NCBI GenBank assembly: GCA_003451715.1
Contig: DMJN01000056.1
Location: forward strand, 1 to 5,414
Length of the DNA: 5,414 bases
Source of the DNA: Gammaproteobacteria bacterium
Lineage (GTDB): Bacteria; Pseudomonadota; Gammaproteobacteria; Pseudomonadales; Pseudohongiellaceae
Direction of reading: 5' to 3'
The notes beneath the pieces are model-generated. The model did no database searches. It saw only the letters and a program-made list of their open reading frames with translations, and was not told the origin of the DNA. Shown here piece by piece: positions 1-5,414 of the stretch. The stretch's first letter is position 1; every line of letters begins with the position of its first letter. The position numbers and the translations under genes are program-made.

Positions 1-87
1 CGCACTGTATTGCTTACGCGTCTTGCGCTTGATGTCACGAATGATCCGTTCTGACGATGCGGGTCGTTCTGCTTGTTTCTGTTTCAT
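1..87 (-). CDS. IS3-family transposase OrfA, N-terminal fragment (runs off window)
   Basis: Only the first 29 codons are present, beginning MKQKQAERPASSERIIRD and continuing through a basic IKRKTRKQYSA stretch. This resembles the start of IS3-family OrfA proteins, in which an ASSE...RDI(R/K)R.TR..(F/Y)SAEEK segment leads into the helix-turn-helix that binds the terminal repeats; that resemblance is from memory of the family. The start ATG (87-85) is supported by GAGGAG at 98-93 on the minus strand, five bases upstream. The frame is still open at the window edge. In IS3 elements OrfA is normally followed by OrfB, the DDE catalytic part, made by programmed -1 frameshifting; none of that is visible here. 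The family assignment rests on a short segment. Confidence 0.7.
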   Translation of the reverse strand, partial: MKQKQAERPASSERIIRDIKRKTRKQYSA

Positions 88-168
88 CTCAACTCCTCAC
101 GTTAGGATGAACAAAAACTCTCCTTTAAACCAGTGCTATATCTGTTCCATAGGTGCTGACGGGGTACA
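1..168 (-). mobile_element. IS3-family insertion sequence, left end (partial)
   Basis: The minus strand carries the start of an IS3-type transposase frame (87 down to 1), preceded by about 80 nt of non-coding leader. The leader ends in a candidate terminal repeat. On the minus strand this begins TGTACCCCGTCAGCACC (168 down to 152), which fits the 5'-TG start of IS3-family ends. The exact tip is uncertain, because a second TG lies at 178-177. The other end, and the direct repeats that would prove the boundary, are outside the window. The element sits immediately beside the truncated hydrolase frame that starts at 172. Confidence 0.6.
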
Positions 169-171
169 GGC

Positions 172-1527
172 GTGGACAATCCTTTCCTGTTTGAATTTGA
201 AAATACTACGCCAGCACTCGTTACCGATCGGCACATGGCAGCACAGATGGCAGGATTCCGAGCGTTGCATTATTGCACCGGACTATTCACCGGCGGTTTA
301 TCTGAGCCTCAGCTGGATGAATCATTTAGTCGGCGCGGTGTACGCGACGTTGAGACAGTGATCGACAGGGAAAAGAAGACTGTTTCCGTGTATTACTCAT
401 TAGATATGGAACCACGTATTGCCGCCTGGCGCCGCGGACTCGGCTGTACCCAGTTACCTATCGGGGCGACGCTGGAACTGGCCGATGATCTTCCTGAATT
501 TCAGCCATCTGTGGAGATTCCCAATTTTGATAACCAGCCCTGGCCCATGGGTGACAGGAATGCCACTTTACCACTAGCAGATGCAAAGAAAGCCGCAGTA
601 AGCGCTGTGCTGGATGAAGCCTTCAAAAATACGGACGGGACATAGGGCGGTCACACCTGGGGTGTTGTTGTTGTACAGAATGGCAAGATCGTAGCCGAAC
701 GTTACGAGTCCGGTTGGGATCTACACAGTCCATCGCGCACCAATTCCATGTGCAAGAGCATCAGTGTGTCTTTAGTTGGCATCGCTGTCCGCGATGGGCT
801 CGTGGACATCCATCGCAAGACGCCACTCGATGCCTGGCGCACAACCGGCGACCCTCGCGCCGAAATCACCCTGAACAACCTGCTGCAGATAGGCAGTGGG
901 CTCTATACTGAAGGTGGCCGTAATCCCCAGATGGAACTTTACGGTTCCGGTGCGCCACCCTCTGAAGTATCGGTTTATACCGTGGTGGATTCCAGGCCGG
1001 GCGATCGTTATGTCTATGCCGGTTCCGATACCATCATGGCCACCAAGGCGGTGCGAGAAGCAATCAATGACGATGCTAACTGGTACAGTTTTCCGCATCA
1101 GGAATTCCTCTGGAAGATCGGCATGACTCGCACCACCCTGGAGACAGACTGGAAGGGAGATTTCCTGATCTCTGGCCAGTGCTGGAGCACCGCCTGGGAC
1201 TTTGGTCGCTTCGGGATGCTCTATCTTGCTGACGGCGTCTGGAACGGCGAACGCATACTGCCCGAGGGCTGGTCGGATTACGTGTCTACCCTGGCACCAG
1301 CACAGCCAGCATCCTATTACGACGGTGGCCGCGGCTATGGTGCGCAGTTCTGGATATTGGACGGTATGGAAGGACTGCCCAAGGCATATACACCGTTGGG
1401 TGCTGCAGGTCAGTATGGGGTGATCATTCCTTCAGCAAACCTGGTGGTTGTCAGGCGCGGCTTTGATTTCGACGGAGGCTTCAATGTTGCGAAATTTTCC
1501 GCCGATGTAATGAACGCCCTGGAATAA
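172..1527 (+). pseudogene. Beta-lactamase-like serine hydrolase (COG1680 type), 5'-truncated and interrupted by an amber codon
   Basis: One reading frame runs from GTG 172 to TAA 1525-1527, broken only by TAG at 643-645 (codon 158). Both halves belong to one serine hydrolase of the class C beta-lactamase/esterase/6-aminohexanoate-dimer hydrolase type. The N-terminal half has the usual lead-in (MAAQMAGF, RRGLGCTQLP). After the stop come GGHTWGVVVVQNGKIVAERYE, the SxxK nucleophile motif S-M-C-K (serine codon 745-747), a YxN-like Y-A-G-S-D (tyrosine codon 1015-1017), RFGMLYLADGVWNGERILP and a C-terminal AAGQYG...PSANLVVVRRG. Such enzymes are usually exported, but no signal peptide is present. 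The GTG lies three bases beyond the putative IS end, so the native N-terminus has probably been lost. The fragment 748-1527 alone would lack the catalytic serine. Function in this strain is therefore doubtful unless the TAG is a sequencing error or is suppressed. Confidence 0.85.
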
Positions 1528-1543
1528 AATGAATAATGGGGAT

Positions 1544-1549
1544 GGAGGG
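1544..1549 (+). promoter_or_regulatory. Ribosome binding site for the secreted protein gene
   Basis: GGAGGG lies three bases before ATG 1553. The spacing is short, but this is the only good Shine-Dalgarno match near the start. The alternative ATG at 1529, one base after the hydrolase stop, has only GGAAT-like sequence ahead of it and would depend on translational coupling. This is why the 1553 start is preferred. Confidence 0.45.
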
Positions 1550-1552
1550 AAT

Positions 1553-2572
1553 ATGCTTGGCACACCGCTTGATTTAGGAAAGCTTTCCAAGCTCTTTCTT
1601 TGCACTGCCCTTGTGTTTTTACTCATTAGTAATGCATTCGGCAGCGAATCTGAGTGGGAAGCACCAAGAACTGAACATGGATATCCGGACCTGCAGGGAG
1701 CATGGAGCAATGTAAATGCCACTCCGATTCAAAGGCCTCGGGATCTTGAGAGCAGGCGTGCATATACTGAAGAAGAAGCGCTAGCTCTGGAAAGTGAATT
1801 GAGGGCGGCTAGCGAGCAGAACTTCTTGCCCTCTGACCCCAACCGGGCTGCTCCTCCAATAGGCGATATCAGTCTAAGACTCGCAGAAATCATAAATTAC
1901 GATGACATGACGAATTTGGCGTTCATCGATGGTGAGTATCGCACTTCCCTGATTGTGAGCCCGAGTAATGGTCGATTTCCCTTCACTGAAAATGGCCGTA
2001 GCAAGGACATATACGGCAAATGGCGAGCACAAGGCTTGAATCCCTGGGATGGCCCGGAATTTCTAATGATTGGAGAGAGATGTATTACTGGCAACGGCAC
2101 CATGCCGCCTATGGCGATAATTGGTTACAACTCCAATATCCAAATTGTTCAGACTTCAGATTATGTAGTTGTCATCGGGGAGATGGTAAATGACGCAAGA
2201 ATTATTCGCCTGGATAGTGTTCACCAAGCTCCTAATATGACGAAATGGATGGGTGATTCCATAGGTTACTATGAGGACGATACCCTGGTAGTTCACACAC
2301 AAAACTATCGCCCGGAACAATCTAATATGCGGCTCATATCCTCAGAACAACTGCAAGTGACTGAACGATTTACACCGGTTTCAGATGATAAGATTTATTA
2401 TAGCTTCACAGTCGAAGATCCTGTGATTTACACAGAGCCGGTAGTTTTTGAATTCCCATTGAATAGACTTGAGGACGGGGACTGGCTTTACGAATTTGCC
2501 TGTCATGAGGGCAACTATTCCATGACTGGAATTTTAGCGGGAGCTAGAAGGCAAGAGATTGAAGACAAGTAG
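1553..2572 (+). CDS. Secreted protein of unknown function (PDLQG...W / ACHEGNY family)
   Basis: The product has 339 residues from ATG 1553; ATG 1529 would add eight. Residues 11-30 form a hydrophobic signal peptide with a plausible cleavage site after AFG (28-30). The mature protein has motifs I recognise from a widespread exported family without a known biochemical role: PDLQGAWSN (45-53), RTSLIVSPSNGRFPF (130-144), ERCITG (175-180), YNSNIQIVQT (192-201), WMGDS...DDTLVVHTQNY (232-252), FTVEDP (285-290) and ACHEGNYSMTGILAGAR (316-332). The two mature cysteines, C177 and C317, both fall in conserved motifs and could form a disulfide in the periplasm (inference). The gene begins 25 nt after the hydrolase stop on the same strand, so co-transcription is likely, and the IS beside the hydrolase may have changed its promoter. 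Length and motifs look complete. No catalytic function is claimed. Confidence 0.85.
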   Translation: MLGTPLDLGKLSKLFLCTALVFLLISNAFGSESEWEAPRTEHGYPDLQGAWSNVNATPIQRPRDLESRRAYTEEEALALESELRAASEQNFLPSDPNRAAPPIGDISLRLAEIINYDDMTNLAFIDGEYRTSLIVSPSNGRFPFTENGRSKDIYGKWRAQGLNPWDGPEFLMIGERCITGNGTMPPMAIIGYNSNIQIVQTSDYVVVIGEMVNDARIIRLDSVHQAPNMTKWMGDSIGYYEDDTLVVHTQNYRPEQSNMRLISSEQLQVTERFTPVSDDKIYYSFTVEDPVIYTEPVVFEFPLNRLEDGDWLYEFACHEGNYSMTGILAGARRQEIEDK

Positions 2573-2610
2573 ACGGTCGTAGATTGGAACTTAATAATTG
2601 GGATCAGTCT
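2549..2610 (+). repeat. Repeated gene tail, copy A
   Basis: This segment covers the last codons and stop of the secreted-protein gene plus about 38 nt downstream. It matches 4447-4516 in the same orientation: gagattga(a/g)gacaagtagac, then (g/a)attggaa, ctta and atcag...tct in the same order. Copy A lacks about eight bases (ttcatgaa in copy B) after attggaa. The alignment was made by eye. Confidence 0.6.
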
Positions 2611-2634
2611 ATCCGCTGAATCTGCTGAACTGAA

Positions 2635-3522
2635 TTAGCGTACGTCAACACACATCAAATCTTCTGAAACCGTTATCGGGCCATCATAGTTTGCGCCCAA
2701 TATCGCGAGATTTTCATCCAGGGCAACGGCGTTAGACCTGGAGAAATGGCTAACAACCACGTGCCCTGCTCCCGCTTCAGTTGCCATCTGACCCCAGACA
2801 CTGGGTTTGGCGTGAAGATCCGCCATCAGGCCAGTAGCATTTTCACTGCCGATCATATGTATCACGAGAAAATCAACATCCCTGATGAATTCAATGAATT
2901 GGGTGTTTGAGCCATTCTGATCGCTGGTGAATGCAATACTCAAATCACCGTAATCGACACGGTACCCTACGGTTGGCACGTTAGCATGAGGCACACCGAT
3001 GCCTGTCACATTTAGTTCACTATCAGCCCAAACTTCAGTGATAGTTGACCCGTCGGTGGAAACTTCTACTGTCTCATACTCCAATCGATCCCCGAGAATT
3101 GCGAATACACCGCCTTGTTCAAAAAGCAACTGCGTGAAGCGCTCTACCGAAGGGAACACTTCGTTGCCATCAGGTCCTGCCAGCGTAAACTCAGCCCCAC
3201 TCGGCCAGAGAATTGCGGGTAACCCGGAAGAATGGTCGGGGTGAAAATGACTTATGGCAATCAGATCGGTATCCCCAAGACTGGCACCCGATTGATGAAA
3301 CAGGGTTTTACTGCCACCGCCAGCATCCAACAAGATACGGCTTCGCCCATTCAACCAAAGTACGTAGGCTGAAGAGCCACGCCCGGCCGACGCACCCGGA
3401 CCACCAGAACCGAGGACTTGAAGTTGCAAGCCGGAGGACTGACAAGTAGCCATTACCGAAGTACCGAACCACAAACCGATTAGTACTGTTATGTAGCGCG
3501 TTGCTGTTTTTATTTGAAACAT
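2635..3522 (-). CDS. Exported MBL-fold metallo-hydrolase, RNase Z-like
   Basis: The product has 295 residues. A signal peptide spans residues 1-25 (hydrophobic core ITVLIGLWFG), with likely cleavage after VMA. The metal-binding set of the metallo-beta-lactamase fold is complete: HFHPDH (H92, H94, D96, H97), H179 in GVPHANVPTVGYRV, D201 in FTSDQ, and H259 in VVSHFSRS. The last resembles the LTHxSxRY end of RNase Z-type proteins, and H237 in DLHAKPSVWGQMA fits the preceding conserved histidine. Export argues against tRNA 3' processing. Periplasmic arylsulfatase-like or class II phosphodiesterase-like hydrolases share this architecture, but the substrate cannot be read from sequence. C27 and C291, near the two ends of the mature protein, could pair. 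The ATG (3522-3520) has AGGA seven bases upstream. The gene lies 44 nt after the methyltransferase on the same strand, so they may share a transcript, and it converges on the secreted-protein gene with 62 nt between them. Confidence 0.88.
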   Translation of the reverse strand: MFQIKTATRYITVLIGLWFGTSVMATCQSSGLQLQVLGSGGPGASAGRGSSAYVLWLNGRSRILLDAGGGSKTLFHQSGASLGDTDLIAISHFHPDHSSGLPAILWPSGAEFTLAGPDGNEVFPSVERFTQLLFEQGGVFAILGDRLEYETVEVSTDGSTITEVWADSELNVTGIGVPHANVPTVGYRVDYGDLSIAFTSDQNGSNTQFIEFIRDVDFLVIHMIGSENATGLMADLHAKPSVWGQMATEAGAGHVVVSHFSRSNAVALDENLAILGANYDGPITVSEDLMCVDVR

Positions 3523-3566
3523 ACAAACATCCTACTTGAGGGGGCACTCATACACTCACACGGGAA

Positions 3567-4247
3567 TCAAGGCAGGTCGGCAACCCGCCAGACCGACAGG
3601 TGCTTGATCCCATTTTTCGGGCCGGTACGGTACTCGATGATCTCTTCCAGTGGTGCCGGCCACTCGAATGGTGCTTTGCAGAAATTCAGTGGCCGATGCT
3701 TTCCGGTCAGGATATCAACGTTGAATTGAAATTCAGGAAAATGGGTGGTTAGCAGGAATTTCGATCCGCTGGTCTTGATATTTTCTATGGCCTGTTTCGC
3801 GTCGGCGAAACTCATGTGAACCAGGCAATCCTTGCAAAGAATCGCGTCGGCCTCCGGCAGGCTGTCGTGCAGCAAATCCAAATGCATAAACTGCCGCAGA
3901 TCGCTGCCGTATGACCGTGAATTCAGTTCGATGAGGGAAGCCACGATATCGGCTCCGATATATTTCTCGATGCCGAGATCGATCTCCTTCATCCAGAAGA
4001 AGTCACCACAGGGAATATCCAACAGACTCCGGACGCCCAATTTTTTCAGAATTTCCGGTAAACCATCTCTCAATTTCCTTGTTCTATCAAAATTGGAGCC
4101 CCTGCCGGAACGGGTATCTCCGTCTCCCCATTTGTTGTTCTCATAGATAAAGTTGAATATTTCTTCGTTGGGGGATTGGGTGAATACTTCGTGCTCCTTC
4201 TTCTTGCGAAAAAATCGTTTAACGAGTTTAACTGGATTTACAGACAT
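3567..4247 (-). CDS. Class I SAM-dependent methyltransferase
   Basis: The product has 226 residues, with no signal peptide and a basic N-terminus (RFFRKKK), so it is probably cytoplasmic. The Rossmann-type SAM site is clear: motif I LLDIPCGDFFW (75-85), the acidic residue after beta-2 (D100 in YIGADIV), LDLLHDSLP (123-131) and the motif IV-like ILCKDCLVHMSF (136-147). The preceding NKWGDGDTRSGRGSNFDRTR (38-57) and the ending TGKHRPLNFCKAPFEWP match a small methyltransferase family that I associate with surface glycan or natural-product clusters; the acceptor is unknown. No strong Shine-Dalgarno sequence precedes ATG 4247-4245 (only ACGG close by), so initiation may be weak. No other glycan genes are visible. 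The metallo-hydrolase gene follows 44 nt downstream. Confidence 0.88.
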   Translation of the reverse strand: MSVNPVKLVKRFFRKKKEHEVFTQSPNEEIFNFIYENNKWGDGDTRSGRGSNFDRTRKLRDGLPEILKKLGVRSLLDIPCGDFFWMKEIDLGIEKYIGADIVASLIELNSRSYGSDLRQFMHLDLLHDSLPEADAILCKDCLVHMSFADAKQAIENIKTSGSKFLLTTHFPEFQFNVDILTGKHRPLNFCKAPFEWPAPLEEIIEYRTGPKNGIKHLSVWRVADLP

Positions 4248-4446
4248 GGCCGTTGAGTCAGGAGTGATGCATTCTTGAGTTCGTATCTATTTTCAATTGG
4301 CGAGACTACCCGAAGGGCTTGCTACTAGCTTTCTACCACCAGGAACAAGCATAGTGAATAAAGGGGGCACCTGCAACTTGGTGATTTCTGCATGTTCCAG
4401 CAGACCGCACCCCGGGAAGTCAGTAAATTCCCTATGGACATGGTCA

Positions 4447-4516
4447 GGCAGAGATTGAGGACAAGTAGACGTCTGTAAATTGGAATTCATGAACTTAACA
4501 AATGGAATCAGAGTCT
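4447..4516 (+). repeat. Repeated gene tail, copy B (remnant)
   Basis: This is a diverged second copy of 2549-2610 in the same orientation. It includes a tail reading E-I-E-D-K-stop and about 48 nt of downstream sequence ending in atcagagtct. Similarity upstream of the tail fades quickly, so only the end of a paralogous gene, or a duplicated fragment, remains. Its right edge runs into the left arm of the hairpin. Confidence 0.6.
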
Positions 4517-4554
4517 GGCTCTTGCCGGTGTTGGGGCTGGCAAGAGCCAGACTC
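4511..4554 (-). terminator. Perfect 16-bp stem hairpin, probable transcription terminator
   Basis: The left arm GAGTCTGGCTCTTGCC (4511-4526) and right arm GGCAAGAGCCAGACTC (4539-4554) are exact reverse complements around a 12-nt loop. The structure begins 38 nt after the cupin stop on the minus strand. The sequence following on that strand (TGATTCCATTTGTT) is T-rich but not a clean U-run, so termination may be weak or the hairpin may serve mainly as a transcript-stabilising end. The structure is certain from sequence; the terminator role is inference. Confidence 0.6.
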
Positions 4555-4592
4555 AAACCCCATTGACTAATATTGCTTCCGCCTCTGGCAAA

Positions 4593-5168
4593 TTATTCGG
4601 CGTATGGATTCACATAACCGGCTGGCAATACTCGCTCTGGATCTGGCCGAATGCTAACCATTTCTACTCTTTCTTCGACTTCATGCCAGCCATGAAAAAC
4701 GCCTGCTGGTATGACAATTATGTCTCCCTCAGACACCAAGCGGACCTGGCCATCGCCTCTGGCAACGGAAGTTGAAAAACTTTCACCGACCAATTCTGTA
4801 ACAATATCACTGTTCGCCGGAATATCATTTCGTCCCAACATGGTTCCACCGGTTACCAATACACCGGAGCCCGCGGTTATATAATAGACTTCAGATACCC
4901 GTGTATGGACGATGCCCCGCACAGGTTCGTCCGTGGCAACTATTGGGTCACGAAATAATACACCCACGGCAACATGGGAATTACCTATATCGACAACCTT
5001 AACCTGACGATCAACCCGGCCTTCAGGGGCGTGTAATACAGCCTGCCATTCTTGAAATGGCACATCCGTGGCGAGCTTGATGGAATCCACTTGGGATGCA
5101 GCACTAAATACCACGAGCGAACACACTGCGGCGCTTGCAAATGCAATAGCTGTTTTGAATTTGGACAT
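4593..5168 (-). CDS. Exported single-domain cupin protein
   Basis: The product has 191 residues from ATG 5168-5166. Residues 1-25 are a signal peptide (basic SKFK, then a hydrophobic core, FSAAS near the cleavage site), placing it in the periplasm. A single cupin barrel follows. Motif 1 is G85-I-V-H88-T-R-V-S-E93 with G100 seven residues after the glutamate. Motif 2 is G148-D-I-I-V-I-P154-A-G156-V-F-H159. H88, E93 and H159 could bind a metal; the position of the first histidine of the usual HxH pair is isoleucine (I86), so the site is incomplete. This start is chosen because GAGG lies eight bases upstream and because it gives a well-formed signal peptide; the frame is open further upstream but without good start evidence. 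Whether it is an enzyme or a ligand-binding protein cannot be told. It stands apart from the methyltransferase by 345 nt and probably forms its own transcript. Confidence 0.85.
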   Translation of the reverse strand: MSKFKTAIAFASAAVCSLVVFSAASQVDSIKLATDVPFQEWQAVLHAPEGRVDRQVKVVDIGNSHVAVGVLFRDPIVATDEPVRGIVHTRVSEVYYITAGSGVLVTGGTMLGRNDIPANSDIVTELVGESFSTSVARGDGQVRLVSEGDIIVIPAGVFHGWHEVEERVEMVSIRPDPERVLPAGYVNPYAE

Positions 5169-5414
5169 ACCCGATACCTCGCATATTCGTTTTATTGAGG
5201 ACAAAGGACGAGGATAGTGCGGGCGGACTTCGTAAATCAAGCAAAAGGAAATGGGATCAGCATAAAAAAACAGTATTTGGATACGAACATCTGGTGAATC
5301 CATAGCATAGGCTGTTGCCCGCAAACGCTCCAGTTCTTTCCGGTCCTTCCCCCATTTGACTGCCGTAACATGAATTCGATGCTTGCTGTTATGTCCAGGG
5401 ATGGACGGTATGCC
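5169..5414 (-). other. Upstream region of the cupin gene; frame open to the window edge, possible gene remnant
   Basis: The minus-strand frame of the cupin has no stop for all 82 codons up to the window end. Its distal part reads like protein (HRIHVTAVKWGKDRKELERL, about 5376-5317), while the part nearest the cupin reads like non-coding leader. It may be the degraded end of a neighbouring gene or chance. No family was recognised with confidence. Confidence 0.3.
5211..5240 (-). promoter_or_regulatory. Weak sigma70-like promoter candidate for the cupin gene
   Basis: On the minus strand TTGATT (5240-5235) and TATCCT (5216-5211) are separated by 18 nt, about 42 nt ahead of the cupin start. Both boxes deviate from consensus, so this is only a candidate. 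Confidence 0.2.

Larger units (their letters stand above)
4248..4592. other. Gene-free stretch between cupin and methyltransferase genes
   Basis: This 345-nt stretch has no convincing gene. A minus-strand frame at 4293-4556 begins inside the hairpin, shows no family motif and has no good ribosome site. On the plus strand, the short tail G-Q-A-E-I-E-D-K-stop (4442-4468) mirrors the R-R-Q-E-I-E-D-K-stop end of the secreted-protein gene. It is cut off by an in-frame TAA at 4424-4426, so at most a gene remnant is present. The leader and promoter of the methyltransferase must lie here if it has its own; I could not pick one with confidence. Confidence 0.55.

Noticed and set aside
23..361. Plus-strand open frame of 112 codons at the left edge
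   Set aside because: It runs antisense through the IS leader and transposase start and out of frame with the hydrolase; no family features.
748..1527. Treating the second hydrolase half as an independent gene starting at ATG 748
   Set aside because: It is in the same frame as 172-645, separated only by TAG. The catalytic serine codon (745-747) lies just upstream of this ATG, so it would encode an inactive fragment.
2573..2634. Possible bidirectional terminator between convergent genes
   Set aside because: Only short, imperfect CTGAA-type repeats and no stable stem with a T-run were found.
3213..3449. Plus-strand frames opposite the metallo-hydrolase
   Set aside because: They are antisense shadows of a clearly family-like minus-strand gene.
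4293..4556. Minus-strand frame of 87 codons between cupin and methyltransferase genes
   Set aside because: It begins inside the perfect hairpin, overlaps the repeated tail in antisense, and has no recognisable motif or ribosome site.
1..5414. CRISPR array, toxin-antitoxin, retron or other defence module
   Set aside because: No regularly spaced repeats, no reverse transcriptase, nuclease or toxin-like motifs, and no structured RNA beyond the single hairpin were seen.

Overview
The window looks like a piece of a Gram-negative bacterial chromosome, most plausibly a gammaproteobacterium. This is inference: several products carry Sec-type signal peptides, Shine-Dalgarno sites are AGGA/GGAGG-like, and the protein families (COG1680-type serine hydrolases, exported MBL-fold and cupin proteins, a PDLQG...W secreted family) are common in environmental Proteobacteria. 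No rRNA, tRNA or CRISPR array was seen. TAG ends an apparently intact gene here (stop at 2570-2572), so TAG is a normal stop codon in this genome.

Layout: (i) 1 to about 168 is the 5' end of an IS3-family insertion sequence, reading leftward out of the window. (ii) 172-1527 is a beta-lactamase-like serine hydrolase. It appears broken twice: its N-terminus abuts the IS end, and an in-frame amber codon lies at 643-645. The rest of the frame, including the SxxK catalytic motif, is clean. (iii) 1553-2572, same strand and directly downstream, encodes a secreted protein of unknown function. (iv) 2635-3522 and 3567-4247, both on the minus strand and converging on (iii), encode an exported RNase Z-like metallo-hydrolase and a class I SAM methyltransferase. 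(v) 4248-4592 has no convincing gene. It holds a diverged second copy of the 3' tail of gene (iii) and a 16-bp perfect-stem hairpin that may terminate the cupin transcript. (vi) 4593-5168 on the minus strand encodes an exported small cupin. (vii) 5169-5414 is its upstream region, where the cupin frame stays open to the window edge.

The genes do not form a recognisable pathway. The region reads as a rearranged accessory segment: an IS insertion, a decaying hydrolase, a repeated gene tail on either side of a two-gene minus-strand block, and several secreted proteins of poorly known substrate. I did not find a convincing new defence or mobile system. The most informative points are the doubly damaged hydrolase beside the IS end and the repeated gene tail.
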